This document shows positions 35,652 through 44,318 of a DNA stretch of 64,000 nucleotides, one piece after another. The number at the start of each line of letters is the position of its first letter. The stretch's first letter is position 1. The notes under the pieces were generated by a model. The model had not been told where the DNA came from and did not search any database. It worked only from the letters and a program-made list of their open reading frames with translations. Source of the stretch: Thermus aquaticus (lineage in GTDB: Bacteria > Deinococcota > Deinococci > Deinococcales > Thermaceae); contig NZ_LHCI01000106.1 of NCBI RefSeq assembly GCF_001280255.1, positions 1,341,766 through 1,405,765 on the forward strand. Reading direction: 5' to 3'. The position numbers were made by a program, and so were the translations under genes.

Positions 35652-36515
35652 ATGCGGGTTTTTGTGGTGGGGGGCACGGGCTTCGTGGGCCGGGCCCTGG
35701 TGCCCCTTCTCCTGGAGCGGGGGCACACCCCCCTGGTCCTCTCCCGGAAGCCCATGGACCTTCCCCGGGGAGCGGTCTGGCTCCAGGGGGACATCACCCG
35801 GGAGGTCCCAGACCTGAGGGGTGCGGAGGCCGCCATCTACCTGGCGGGCATCATCCGGGAAGGCCCCCAAACCTTCCGGGCGGTCCACGTGGAGGGGGTG
35901 AGGAACCTGGTGGAGGGGATGCGTAGGGCCGGGGTGGGCCGCCTCCTCCACATGTCCGCCCTGGGGGCGAGGAGGGGCACGGGGAGCCGCTACTACGAGA
36001 CCAAGGCCGAGGGGGAGGAGGTGGTGCGGCAAAGCGGCCTTTCCTGGACCATCTTCCGCCCTAGCCTCATCTTCGGCCCCGGCGACGAGTTTTTCGGCCG
36101 GGTCCTGAAAAACCTGGTCTGCGGCCCCCTGCCCTTTGTTCCCCTCATCGGGGATGGGCGCTTTCCCTTCCGCCCCGTTTACGTGGGGGACGTGGCCTTG
36201 GCCTTCGTGGAGGCTTTGGAGCGGGGGGTTTTGGGGACCTACGACCTGGTGGGGCCCAGGGAGTACACCTTCCGGGAGCTTCTGGAGAGGGTGATGGAGA
36301 CTGTGGGGCGGAAGAAGCCTTTCCTGCCCATCTCCCTTGGCCTCATGGACCTCCTGGTGCCCCTCATGAGCCTTCTTCCCTTCGCCCCCCTTACCAAGGA
36401 CCAGTACGTGATGCTGAAGGGGGGCAACACCGCCCCCCTTTCCCCTGAGGTCCTGGCCCTAGTCCCCCGCCCCACGCCCCTGGAGGAGGTCCTGCCGGGC
36501 TACCTCCGGTGCTAG
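35652..36515 (+). CDS. NAD(P)-binding protein, complex I NDUFA9-like SDR
   Basis: 287-residue atypical short-chain dehydrogenase/reductase. N-terminal nucleotide loop VVGGTGFVGRALVP, HMSALGA and YYETKAEGEEVVRQSGLSW (Tyr-x3-Lys present), WTIFRPSLIFGPGD, then PVYVGDVALAFVEAL. It matches the NDUFA9/ycf39-like subgroup; reaction unknown. One bp after ldrP, so likely co-transcribed with the light regulators. The 3' 57 bp overlap the convergent transporter gene. Confidence 0.85.
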   Translation: MRVFVVGGTGFVGRALVPLLLERGHTPLVLSRKPMDLPRGAVWLQGDITREVPDLRGAEAAIYLAGIIREGPQTFRAVHVEGVRNLVEGMRRAGVGRLLHMSALGARRGTGSRYYETKAEGEEVVRQSGLSWTIFRPSLIFGPGDEFFGRVLKNLVCGPLPFVPLIGDGRFPFRPVYVGDVALAFVEALERGVLGTYDLVGPREYTFRELLERVMETVGRKKPFLPISLGLMDLLVPLMSLLPFAPLTKDQYVMLKGGNTAPLSPEVLALVPRPTPLEEVLPGYLRC

Positions 36516-37688
36516 CTCGTTCTCCAGGCGGCAGAGGGGCCTGAGGCGAAGGCCCAGGGCGGTGCCCAGGAGGGCGAAGACCCCCCAAAGCGGCCCATGG
36601 AGGCTGAAGGAGGCCGTCCCTCCCAGGTAGGCCCCGATGTTGCACCCTCCCGCCAGCCGGGCCCCGTAGCCCATGAGCACCCCGCCCAGGAAGACCCCCA
36701 GATGGGTGCTCCAGGGAATCTTTCGGAGGTCCTTGAAGCGCAAGGCCCCGCCCAAGGCGGCCCCCAGGAAGGCCCCCAGGAAGAGGCCGAAGTTGGTGAC
36801 GCTGGTGGGGTCCCGAAGCACACTGTCTTGGAGCTTCTCGGCGAAGTCGGGAGCGTTGAAAAGGGCCCAGTCCAAAACGGGAACCCCCAGCGCCTCGGCC
36901 AGCTTCCCACCCCAGAGGGCGAAGGCGGCCGTTACGCCCCAGGGCCGCCCCTGGAGGAGGAGAAGGAGGAGGCTACCCAAGGCCAGGACCACCGCCCCGC
37001 CCACCAGGCTCCAGGGGCCCAGGAGGGGGTGGGTGGCCTCCTGGCGGAAGAGGGGCTCCACCTTGCCCCTTCTCCTTTTCTCCACCAGGCTCACCCCCAG
37101 GTACAGGCCGCCCAAGAGGCCGAGCCAGAGGGCTAGGCCCAGGTAGGGGGAGGGAAACCAGGTGAGGGCGCTTCCCGGAGCCCAGGCGGGGAGGCCCTGC
37201 CAGAAGGGGAGGTGGTAGACCCCAAGGAGGGAGCCCGCCATGAAGCCCAGGAGGACGAGAACCCCCCGGCTGTCCCCGCTTCCCGTGTGGTAGAGGGTAC
37301 CGGAGGCGCACCCGTCTCCCAGCTGCATACCCAGGCCGAAAAGGAAGGCTCCCAAGAAGAGGGCCACCCCCAGGGGCACCAGGAAGCCCTGGACCGCCTG
37401 GCCGAAGGCCTCGCCTTCCTTGAGGAAGGGGAAGAAAAGGAGGGCGGTGAGGGCGAAGAGGAGGAAGTGGGCCCGCATGAGGCGGCTTTCCCCCGTGAGG
37501 AGGAAGCGCCGGAAGCCCGAGGCGAAGCCGAACCTGGCGTGGAAGAGGGCGAGGCCCAGGAGGATGGCCACCCAGAAGGCCAGAAGAAGCCGCGTGCCGG
37601 AGGTCTCATAGACCGCAAAGGAGAGCCAGGCCGAGGCCAAGAGAAAGAGGAGGAGGGGGAGGGGCATGGGACGCGCTGTCCGCTCCAT
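36459..37688 (-). CDS. YeeE/YedE (TsuA-like) sulfur-compound transporter
   Basis: 409-residue membrane protein with about ten helices in two halves. Conserved cysteine motifs GMQLGDGCASGTLYHTGSG and ARLAGGCNIGAYLGG match the thiosulfate transporter TsuA (YeeE), in which such cysteines relay thiosulfate. A thiosulfate or related sulfur-compound importer is likely. It adjoins a molybdoenzyme operon that may act on sulfur oxyanions. Leaderless promoter (TACCAT 6 nt before ATG). Confidence 0.88.
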   Translation of the reverse strand: MERTARPMPLPLLLFLLASAWLSFAVYETSGTRLLLAFWVAILLGLALFHARFGFASGFRRFLLTGESRLMRAHFLLFALTALLFFPFLKEGEAFGQAVQGFLVPLGVALFLGAFLFGLGMQLGDGCASGTLYHTGSGDSRGVLVLLGFMAGSLLGVYHLPFWQGLPAWAPGSALTWFPSPYLGLALWLGLLGGLYLGVSLVEKRRRGKVEPLFRQEATHPLLGPWSLVGGAVVLALGSLLLLLLQGRPWGVTAAFALWGGKLAEALGVPVLDWALFNAPDFAEKLQDSVLRDPTSVTNFGLFLGAFLGAALGGALRFKDLRKIPWSTHLGVFLGGVLMGYGARLAGGCNIGAYLGGTASFSLHGPLWGVFALLGTALGLRLRPLCRLENELAPEVARQDLLQGRGAGD

Positions 37689-37722
37689 GGCCTTATGGTA
37701 CCCATGCGTCTATAAAAGTCAA
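37689..37722 (-). promoter_or_regulatory. Leaderless promoter of the YeeE/YedE gene
   Basis: Minus strand TTGACT (37722-37717), 16 bp, TACCAT (37700-37695), AAGGCC, ATG at 37688. Confidence 0.7.
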
Positions 37723-37740
37723 GGGTATAAAGCCCCAAAG

Positions 37741-37773
37741 GAAAAAGAGGCCCTGGGAAGACCCAGGGCCTCT
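37741..37773 (-). terminator. Intrinsic terminator of the molybdoenzyme operon
   Basis: Minus strand AGAGGCCCTGGG, loop TCTT, CCCAGGGCCTCT followed by TTTT: a perfect 12-bp stem with U-tract, 11 bp after the DOMON gene stop. Confidence 0.93.
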
Positions 37774-37783
37774 GAAGCCGCTT

Positions 37784-38338
37784 CTAGAAGGCGAAGTCCT
37801 CCACGTACCAGCGCTGGGTCTTCTTGTGCTCCTCCTTGGGGTCCATCTTGTCCGCCACCGCCAGCATGAGGATTAGCTTCCTCCCGGGGACGATTTCCAC
37901 GTCCGTGGGCTCCCCGGTCTTCAGTTTGCGGCTGAACTCCACGGTCCACCTACCCCCCTCATAGGTGGCGGCGGCGGCCAGGATGGAGTTCTTGCCCCCC
38001 TCCTTTTCGTCGGGGACCGGGGCCCCGGTGCGCTTGGTCTGGTACATGTCCAGGGCCACCAGCTTGCCCCCGTCCATGTAGAAGAGGTACTGGTCAGCCC
38101 CCTTCTTCTTGTCGGTCTTTTCCGGCAGGAACCCCAGGCCAATCCAGCCCTTGCTCTCCCCCTCGAGGCCCAGGTAGAGGGTGTCCCCCACGATGCTCCA
38201 GTAAAGGGTGAAGCCGCTTTTATCGTGCCTGAAGCTCTTGGCGTACTCCCCGGGGGCGATCTTTCCGTCCACCTTGGGGGCCTGCGCCAACACCAAACCT
38301 AGGGCCAGCACCAGAAAACCGAAAACCGCTCTCTTCAT
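37784..38338 (-). CDS. Secreted DOMON-domain protein, possible heme-binding electron-transfer subunit
   Basis: 184-residue exported protein: signal MKRAVFGFLVLALGLVLAQA, then a DOMON/ethylbenzene-dehydrogenase gamma-like beta-sandwich (GFTLYWSIVGDTLYLGLEGE, KGWIGLGFLP, DQYLFYMDGG, RWTVEFSRKLKTG). Such subunits bind heme b or sugars; in DMSO-reductase-family complexes they accept electrons from the Fe-S subunit. Last gene of the operon before a strong terminator. Heme binding is inferred. Confidence 0.82.
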   Translation of the reverse strand: MKRAVFGFLVLALGLVLAQAPKVDGKIAPGEYAKSFRHDKSGFTLYWSIVGDTLYLGLEGESKGWIGLGFLPEKTDKKKGADQYLFYMDGGKLVALDMYQTKRTGAPVPDEKEGGKNSILAAAATYEGGRWTVEFSRKLKTGEPTDVEIVPGRKLILMLAVADKMDPKEEHKKTQRWYVEDFAF

Positions 38339-38350
38339 CGCTTACCTCCC

Positions 38351-38794
38351 TCAGTCCCTTATGGTTATTCCCACCACGAAGGCCACGGCGCCCACGTGGG
38401 TATGGGCCAAGGCCGCCAGCACCGGACGGCTTCCCTTGAAGGCCTCCAGGAAGCCGGCGAGGCTAAAGAGGTTCACCTCCGCATCCTGGGCGTTCCAGAG
38501 GAGGTGGTAGTAGGCCCCCACCACCCCCGTAGCCACGGAGACCAGCATCCAGAGAAGGAAGGGATAGCGCACCCACCTGCCCCGGTGAAAGAACATGAGG
38601 AGCGTCAGGGGAAAGCCCACCAAGGAAACGTAGAAGGGGATGCGGCTTTGCCAGGACTCCGTCCAGTGGTCCAGAATCCAGTGCTCCATCCCGTAGAAGG
38701 CGAACCCCACCATGGCGATGAGGAGAAAGGCGCTCCGGATGAACTCCAGAAGCCTTTTCTCTTCTGTGTCGGCGCGGATCAAGGCCTCTATCAT
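38351..38794 (-). CDS. Four-helix membrane protein 2, molybdoenzyme operon
   Basis: 147-residue protein with four predicted transmembrane helices (about 20-40, 53-70, 80-100, 125-145). It shares HWTE-WQSRIPF, GAY-HL-WN and GSRPVLAALA-TH-G with the preceding gene, so the two are tandem paralogues. Conserved histidines in or near helices could ligate heme or contact quinone. AGGAGGTG before the ATG. Likely part of the membrane anchor; I know no named family. Confidence 0.78.
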   Translation of the reverse strand: MIEALIRADTEEKRLLEFIRSAFLLIAMVGFAFYGMEHWILDHWTESWQSRIPFYVSLVGFPLTLLMFFHRGRWVRYPFLLWMLVSVATGVVGAYYHLLWNAQDAEVNLFSLAGFLEAFKGSRPVLAALAHTHVGAVAFVVGITIRD

Positions 38795-38804
38795 CCCTCA
38801 CCTC

Positions 38805-39242
38805 CTAGCGGGCCCGGTAGATGCTTAAAACCCCGGTCACCCCCATGTGGGTGAAGGCCAGGGCCGCTAGCACCGGGCGGCTTCCCGCCATGGCCTCCAT
38901 GGCGGCCTCAAACTCCCAGTTAATGTCCCCTTCCATGTTCCAAACCAGGTGGAAGTAGGCCCCCAGAACCCCGGTGAGCACCGAGGCCCACATGGTGAGG
39001 ATGAAGGCGATGCGCACCCAGGGGGTCTTGCGGTCAAAGAGGATCCAGAGGGTGAAGACGAAGCCGGGAACGGCCACGAGGAAGGGGATCCGGCTCTGCC
39101 AGGCCTCGGTCCAGTGCTCCAGGAGGAGGAGTTCCAGGGGGTACATGACCCAACCCACCAGGCAGAGGATGAGCATCACCGTGCGGATGAGCTCCAAGGC
39201 GAAGCGGGTGGGGTCTTGGGCGGTTCTTAGCGCAGGGATCAT
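38805..39242 (-). CDS. Four-helix membrane protein 1, molybdoenzyme operon
   Basis: 145-residue four-helix membrane protein, paralogue of the next gene. Motifs: EHWTEAWQSRIPFLVAV, GAYFHLVWNMEGD, GSRPVLAALAFTHMGV. GGAGGGT precedes the ATG. Lies after a hairpin that separates it from the catalytic subunit gene. Possibly replaces the NrfD/PsrC-type anchor that such oxidoreductases usually have, since no NrfD-like gene is present. Confidence 0.78.
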   Translation of the reverse strand: MIPALRTAQDPTRFALELIRTVMLILCLVGWVMYPLELLLLEHWTEAWQSRIPFLVAVPGFVFTLWILFDRKTPWVRIAFILTMWASVLTGVLGAYFHLVWNMEGDINWEFEAAMEAMAGSRPVLAALAFTHMGVTGVLSIYRAR

Positions 39243-39287
39243 GCCTACCCTCCGTCAACGCACTATCACGGGTATCCCGGTAGGTTT

Positions 39288-39311
39288 GTCCCCCCGGAGG
39301 CCCGGGGGGAC
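39288..39311 (-). promoter_or_regulatory. Strong hairpin downstream of the molybdoenzyme gene
   Basis: GTCCCCCCGG / CCGGGGGGAC, perfect 10-bp stem with a 4-nt loop, just after the catalytic-subunit stop. There is no U-tract, so a partial attenuator or RNA-stability element is more likely than a full terminator. Confidence 0.7.
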
Positions 39312-39316
39312 GCGGC

Positions 39317-42300
39317 CTAGACCGGAAGCAGGTTCACCTTGGTCTCGTAAAAGACCACGCTACCCCCCACGATGTCCGTGAGGGCCATGTCCTTCAGGTA
39401 AGGGTCCAGGCGCATGGCGGCGTTGGCGTGGATGCCCATGGCCCGCCTGGGGTCTCCTTTGATGACCTGGCCGTTGACCACCAGGTCCGTGGCCCCGTAG
39501 CCCCAGTGCCCCCAGCCCAAGGGGAAGGCCACGCACCCCGGGCGCAGGCCCTGGACCACCTTGACCCGCCCCACCATGGGCTTCCGGCCCATGGGCCCCA
39601 GGTCCCACTCCCCTTTAGGGTTGGTCGCCGAAACCACCTTCACCAGCTGCCCGTCCTTCAGCCCCAGGCGCTTGGCGTCCTCGGCGTTGACCAGAATGGC
39701 GTTCTCCGGCTTGATGCTCCTGAGCCAGTAGTTGGAGACGGTGCGGCTCTTGGTCATGAGGATGTCCCGGTGGGTGAGGAGGGTGAGGCCGTAGCCGGGG
39801 TCCCGGAGCTGCCGCCCCAGGGCGTCCTGGTAGGGGAGGAAGTAGGCGGGCAGGGGCCAGTAGGGCTTTCCGGTCATGGGGTGGAGGGAGAGGGCCTGCT
39901 TCTCAAAGAAGAGGTTCACCTGCCGTCCGTAGCGGTTGGTCAGGAGGCCGCCGGAACCGTACACCTTGGCGAACTCCTGGAAGCGGCCGCCCCGGTTCAG
40001 CAGGTAGACGGTGCGGCGGAAGAGGCTCTCGTCCCCGACGGCTTCCCGCCAGCGCCTCTCGTCAAAGACCGAGGGGGGCAGGTGCCGCCTGGCCTGGCGG
40101 AAGATCCTGAGCTCCTCCTCGCCCGCTTCAGGGAGCGCGTCGGAGCCATCGGCCCTTTCCCCAAAGGCCAGGTTGGCGGCCAGCTTCAGGTAGAAGTGGT
40201 CCATGTGGGTGAAGGGCATGCCGTTAGCGAACCCCTTTTCCCCGAACCCCGGCAGGCCCAGGTGCTCCGCCAGCGCCATCAGGAAGCTTTCCAGGCAGAT
40301 GGGCATCTTCTGCCCGAAGACCTCCACCTCCTCGGGGATGGGGGCGATGGCGGGCTGGCGCACGGGCTGGACCCTCCAGGGGATGGAGAAGTGGGTGCCG
40401 TGGAATTCCCAGCGCTCCAGGTAGGAGAGGTCGGGGATGACGTAGTCGGCGAAGGCGTAGGTGTTGCCCACGACAATGTCAAAGGCCACGATCAGGGGGA
40501 TCTTGTCGGGGTCCAGCATGGCCCGGATCTGCTCGTGGCCCCCGGGGAGGGCGTAGGCGGGGTCCCCCATGTAGTGGAAGAGGATTTTGATGGGATAGGG
40601 GTAGCCCTGGGCCGCGGAGGGGAGGATTTCCTGGTAGACGTCGGAGGCGTGGGGGTACCAAGGCCGCTTGGCGGGGAAGCCGGCGAAGAGGGTGGTGTCC
40701 TCGTACTTGACCTCGTGGCGGATGAGGCTTACGCCGAAGGGCGCAAGGGGCTTGGGGTGGAGCCGATCTATACGGAAGGGACCACCCGCCCGGGCGCCCG
40801 TGATGTCGTAGGTGAAGCCCATGGTGGACCCGCCCTGGTGGTCTAGGTTGCCCAAGAGGGCGTTGATGGTGAGCCAGGCGGCCACGGTGTAGAAGCCGTT
40901 GGTGTGTTGGCTCGCCCCGCGGTGGAGGTCCACCACGGCCCTCTTGCCGTGCTGGGCCAGCTTTTCCGCCAGGAAGCGGATGTCCTCCTCCTGGACCCCG
41001 GCGAAGGCCGCCCAGGTCCGCACCTGGTGCTTGAAGGCTTCCTCCTTGATGAGTTGCAGGGCGGATTTCACGGGGATCCCCGAGAGCCGGGTGTCCACGA
41101 AGAGGTCTCCGAAGACCGCCTGGGCCTCGTCGTTGGGGTTGAAGGCCACGGGTTTTCCTTCCACCAGGACCACGGGGGCGTCCAGCTCCACCTCCTTGTC
41201 CCCCACCCTGGCCTTGGGCTTGGGAAGGCCCAGGTCGCTGGCCCGGAGGAGCCTTTCCGGCTGGCCGTCTTTCATCTTGACCAGCCAGGTGGCGTTGGTC
41301 CAGCTGGCCTCACCGATGGCCTTGGCCGCCCCTTTGTTGGCGGCGGAGAGGAACTTGGCATCGTACTTGCCCCACTCCAGGAGGAGGCGGATGATGCCGA
41401 AGGCGATGGCGGCGTCGTGCCCGGGTTTGGGCGCGATCCAGCGGCTGGCCTCCTTGATCCCCTTCTGCCCCCTGGGGTCCACGATGGCGTATTCCAGCTC
41501 CCCCTTGGAGACCCTCTCCGTGATCCAGCCCACCCGCAGGGGCGGACCGTAGTTGCCCTCAAAGATGTTGGCCCCCACGAAGACCACGAAGCGGGCCTTG
41601 GAGAGGTCCGCCTGCCAGTAGAACTTCATTCCCCCGGACCAGGAGAGCTTGCCGGAAGCATCAAAGGTGGGTTGCTCGCTCATGGCCTTGCCCGCGAAGT
41701 AGAGCGAGCCCTGGCAGACAGTGGTGTGCCCGTGGAGGTTGACGGTCCCCAGGCTTCTTTGGAAGAACCAGTCTATGAAGTGCCGGCGTCCGGCCTTCAG
41801 GCGGCCCCAGGCGAAGACCACTTGGTTGTTCTTGGGTCCCAGGTCGGGATGGTCGGGGTCAATGAGGGTGTGGAGGTGCTCCTTGAAGTCCTCCTTGAAC
41901 TTCTCCACCAGGGCCTTCTTCTTCGCCGGGTCCTTTTCCGCCCAGATGTTCCTGACCGCCTGGGCCATGCGGGCCATGACCTCGGGGTCTTTGAGGGCCC
42001 AGACCTCCTTGAGGCCAGGGTAGTGGCGCTCGTCCCCCAGGTGGGCGAAGAGCTTTCCGCCCTCCACGATCTCCTTCACCGCCTGGTGGAAGGGGATCTC
42101 CTCCCACTTGCCGCTACCCCGGGGGCCCGCCCGCTTCAGGACGCGGCGGATGCGGTAGGGGTCGTAGGCGGTCTGGATGCCCGCCTGGCCCTTGGGGCAG
42201 AGCGCCCCGTCCACCTTGGCCAGGGTGTTGGGGTCGGTGGCCATGGGAAGGTGGGGGCGGAAGGTCCAGGGGGCGAGGGGGTTGCCGTCAATCTTGCTGG

Positions 42301-42502
42301 CCACCCCCTGGTAGAGCTTCACCTTGATGGGGCAGCCGGTGTTGCACTGGAGGCAGGAGGAGTAGATGGTGTTCTCGGGCAGCTGCACCTCGTAGGCCTC
42401 CATGCCCTGGGCGCTGGCCTCTTGCAGGGCAAGGCCCAGGGGCCCGAGGAGGGCGCCCGCGCCCGAGAGTTTGAGGAGTTCCCGCCGGGAAAGCTTTTCC
42501 AT
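39317..42502 (-). CDS. Molybdopterin oxidoreductase catalytic subunit (TtrA/ArrA/PsrA-like)
   Basis: 1061-residue DMSO-reductase-family enzyme. A Tat signal (LSRRELLKLSGAGALLG) sends the folded protein across the membrane. An N-terminal [4Fe-4S] site follows: SSCLQCNTGC and later GALCPKGQ. The Mo-bis-PGD fold covers the rest, with a probable Cys Mo ligand in HTTVCQGSLYFAG. YPYPIKILFHYMGDPAY, and LTNRYGRQVN with the C-terminal beta-barrel, also fit. The length matches tetrathionate/arsenate/polysulfide reductase types; the true substrate is unknown. Start ATG with AGGAGGTGCGT upstream. The divergent PhnD-kinase-regulator set and the nearby sulfur transporter favour a sulfur or arsenic oxyanion. 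Confidence 0.88.
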   Translation of the reverse strand: MEKLSRRELLKLSGAGALLGPLGLALQEASAQGMEAYEVQLPENTIYSSCLQCNTGCPIKVKLYQGVASKIDGNPLAPWTFRPHLPMATDPNTLAKVDGALCPKGQAGIQTAYDPYRIRRVLKRAGPRGSGKWEEIPFHQAVKEIVEGGKLFAHLGDERHYPGLKEVWALKDPEVMARMAQAVRNIWAEKDPAKKKALVEKFKEDFKEHLHTLIDPDHPDLGPKNNQVVFAWGRLKAGRRHFIDWFFQRSLGTVNLHGHTTVCQGSLYFAGKAMSEQPTFDASGKLSWSGGMKFYWQADLSKARFVVFVGANIFEGNYGPPLRVGWITERVSKGELEYAIVDPRGQKGIKEASRWIAPKPGHDAAIAFGIIRLLLEWGKYDAKFLSAANKGAAKAIGEASWTNATWLVKMKDGQPERLLRASDLGLPKPKARVGDKEVELDAPVVLVEGKPVAFNPNDEAQAVFGDLFVDTRLSGIPVKSALQLIKEEAFKHQVRTWAAFAGVQEEDIRFLAEKLAQHGKRAVVDLHRGASQHTNGFYTVAAWLTINALLGNLDHQGGSTMGFTYDITGARAGGPFRIDRLHPKPLAPFGVSLIRHEVKYEDTTLFAGFPAKRPWYPHASDVYQEILPSAAQGYPYPIKILFHYMGDPAYALPGGHEQIRAMLDPDKIPLIVAFDIVVGNTYAFADYVIPDLSYLERWEFHGTHFSIPWRVQPVRQPAIAPIPEEVEVFGQKMPICLESFLMALAEHLGLPGFGEKGFANGMPFTHMDHFYLKLAANLAFGERADGSDALPEAGEEELRIFRQARRHLPPSVFDERRWREAVGDESLFRRTVYLLNRGGRFQEFAKVYGSGGLLTNRYGRQVNLFFEKQALSLHPMTGKPYWPLPAYFLPYQDALGRQLRDPGYGLTLLTHRDILMTKSRTVSNYWLRSIKPENAILVNAEDAKRLGLKDGQLVKVVSATNPKGEWDLGPMGRKPMVGRVKVVQGLRPGCVAFPLGWGHWGYGATDLVVNGQVIKGDPRRAMGIHANAAMRLDPYLKDMALTDIVGGSVVFYETKVNLLPV

Positions 42503-42511
42503 ACGCACCTC

Positions 42512-43345
42512 CTACACCAGGTAGTACACGCGGGGCTTGGTGCCCGCTTCCTCTTTCAGCCGGATGACGTTGGGCTTCTTGATCAGCTCGGAGACCAGGG
42601 AGGTGGGGTCCTCGAGGTCCCCGAAGTAGGTGGCCCGGCCGATGCAGGTGGTCACGCACTGGGGGAGGAGGCCCCGCTCTATGCGGTGTAGGCAGAAGTG
42701 GCACTTGCGCACCTTGTCCATGGGGCCGGCCTCGTCCTCCCGGGCCACCTTCTTGTTCCACTCGTAGACGGGCAGGGCCTCGTAGGGCATCTTGCCCTGG
42801 CCCGGGGTCCCTTCCGTCCAGTAGGCCCCCTCGTCCTTGTGGCGGGAGTTGTAGGGGCAGGGGGGGATGCACTTCTCGCAGCCCACGCAGAGCTCGTAGT
42901 CAATCTCCACGATGCCGTCCGGCCGCTTCCAGGTGGCGTCGTAAGGGCAGGCGGGGACGCAAGGGGGATTGTCGCACTGCATGCAGGGCTTGGGAACGAA
43001 GCGGTAGGTGACGTTGGGGTAGGTGCCCACCTCCTCCTCGCTGACCGGGCGGTAGACCACGCCGGGGGGCAGGCGGTTTTCCGCCATGCAGCTCACGGTG
43101 CAGGCGTGGCAGCCCACGCACTTCCTGAGGTCAATGACCATGCCCCACTTGCGGCCCGGGTTTTTCAGGGCCCGCTCCAGGTCCTTTTGCATCCTGAGGA
43201 GGACGTCCTCGCTCACCGGCTCCGGCGCCTCGGGCCTGGGCGTGCCCTGGGCGAGCCCGGGGGCCACCATGGAGGCGAAGACGGCGCTGGCCATCTTGGC
43301 CAGGAACCGCCGCCTCTCCTCCGGGTTCATGGGGGTGTGTTCCAT
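42512..43345 (-). CDS. Four-cluster [4Fe-4S] electron-transfer subunit (TtrB/NrfC-like)
   Basis: 277-residue ferredoxin-type subunit. Four cysteine sets are visible: [47 protein letters not shown] and [13 protein letters not shown]...CVTTCIG. An N-terminal [16 protein letters not shown] segment looks like a Tat signal, or co-export with the catalytic partner. It wires electrons between the Mo site and the membrane module. First gene of the operon, directly upstream of the catalytic subunit (9-bp gap). Confidence 0.92.
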   Translation of the reverse strand: MEHTPMNPEERRRFLAKMASAVFASMVAPGLAQGTPRPEAPEPVSEDVLLRMQKDLERALKNPGRKWGMVIDLRKCVGCHACTVSCMAENRLPPGVVYRPVSEEEVGTYPNVTYRFVPKPCMQCDNPPCVPACPYDATWKRPDGIVEIDYELCVGCEKCIPPCPYNSRHKDEGAYWTEGTPGQGKMPYEALPVYEWNKKVAREDEAGPMDKVRKCHFCLHRIERGLLPQCVTTCIGRATYFGDLEDPTSLVSELIKKPNVIRLKEEAGTKPRVYYLV

Positions 43346-43417
43346 ACCCACCTCCTTTCCTCCCCCAGGCTAGGCGGCTCGGCCCCGCCCGGGTATCCGT
43401 GGGAGGTAGGACAGAGG

Positions 43418-43437
43418 TGTCGGGAGTTTTCCCGACA
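43418..43437. promoter_or_regulatory. Palindrome in the molybdoenzyme/regulator intergenic region
   Basis: TGTCGGGA, GTTT, TCCCGACA: a perfect 8-bp inverted repeat with a 4-bp centre, between the divergent Fe-S subunit and PhnD-like genes. It is a candidate binding site for the NarL-type regulator at 46006. TATGCT 8 nt before the PhnD ATG is the likely -10 of the plus-strand promoter. Confidence 0.65.
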
Positions 43438-43484
43438 GGCCTTGGGACATTGGTACCCCTGCGCCTTTCCTATGCTGGGGGGTA

Positions 43485-44318
43485 ATGAGGCTTCTTCTCC
43501 TGTGCTTCCTCTTGGTGGCCTGCGCCAGGCCTCCCCAGGTAGCCCTGGCCCCGCCCTATCGGATAGGGGTGGCGGGTGGGGAGGTGCGGGTGGTGGTGGC
43601 GGGGATGCGCTCGCCCCAGGAGGCCGAGCCCTACCGGGTTTTGGCCCGGGGGCTGGGGGAGGTCCTGGGGGTGCGGGTGGAGGTCTTCGGCCGGCGAACC
43701 TACGCGGGGGTCCTCGAGGCCCTTCGCCGCAGGGAGGCGGAGATGGGGTTTCTCTGCTCCCTGGCCGCAGGGGTGGGGGTGGAGGAGGGCTTTTTGGAAG
43801 TGATCCTGGCGACCCAACCAAAAGTCCCTTACCGGAGCCTCATCCTAGTGCGGGCGGATGGTCCTTACCGGAAGCTGGAGCAACTGGCTGGCAAGCCCTT
43901 TGCCTTCACCGATCCCCTTTCCAACACCGGCCACGCCTGGCCCCGGCTGGCGGCCCGGGACCTGGGAGAGGGCTTTTTTGCCCGGGCCTTTTTCACCTAT
44001 GGCCACGATCGGGCCCTGATGGCCCTGAAGGAGGGGCTGGCCGAGGGGGCGGCGGTGGACGCGGTGGTGTACGAGGCCCTGGGGATGCCGGGGCTTCGTC
44101 CCCTCTGGGAAGGGCCCCAAGACCCCGCCCCTCCGGTGGTGGTGCTTAAGGGGCTTCCTCAGGGGAGCAAAGAGCGTCTGCGCCAGGCCATCCTGGCCTT
44201 CGCGGCCACGCCCAAGGGCAGGGAGGCCCTGAAGGCCCTCTACCTGGAGGGCTTCGTTCCGGCTACGGGCGAGGCGTACCGCCTGGTCTACCGGCGGGCC
44301 CGGGAGGTGTTGCCGTGA
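43485..44318 (+). CDS. PhnD-family periplasmic binding lipoprotein, sensor component
   Basis: 277-residue lipoprotein (signal MRLLLLCFLLVAC, lipobox Cys13) of the phosphate/phosphonate-binding PhnD family: YRIGVAGGEVRVVVAGM, RRREAEMGFLC, GKPFAFTDPLSNTGHAWPRL. There are no ABC permease or ATPase genes; instead it overlaps the histidine kinase gene. This SBP-kinase-regulator order is that of AioXSR, ArxXSR and TtrSR, where the SBP detects arsenite or tetrathionate. So it probably presents the molybdoenzyme's substrate to the kinase. Confidence 0.85.
   Translation: MRLLLLCFLLVACARPPQVALAPPYRIGVAGGEVRVVVAGMRSPQEAEPYRVLARGLGEVLGVRVEVFGRRTYAGVLEALRRREAEMGFLCSLAAGVGVEEGFLEVILATQPKVPYRSLILVRADGPYRKLEQLAGKPFAFTDPLSNTGHAWPRLAARDLGEGFFARAFFTYGHDRALMALKEGLAEGAAVDAVVYEALGMPGLRPLWEGPQDPAPPVVVLKGLPQGSKERLRQAILAFAATPKGREALKALYLEGFVPATGEAYRLVYRRAREVLP

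Noticed and set aside
39428-42691. Long plus-strand open frames (472 and 595 codons) opposite the molybdoenzyme
   Set aside because: Composition is V/G/H/Q-rich with no domain; mirror of the real gene's codon bias.
43327-43821. Minus-strand open frames covering the molybdoenzyme/sensor intergenic region
   Set aside because: Proline/glycine-rich shadows of the PhnD-family gene; the region carries promoter signals instead.
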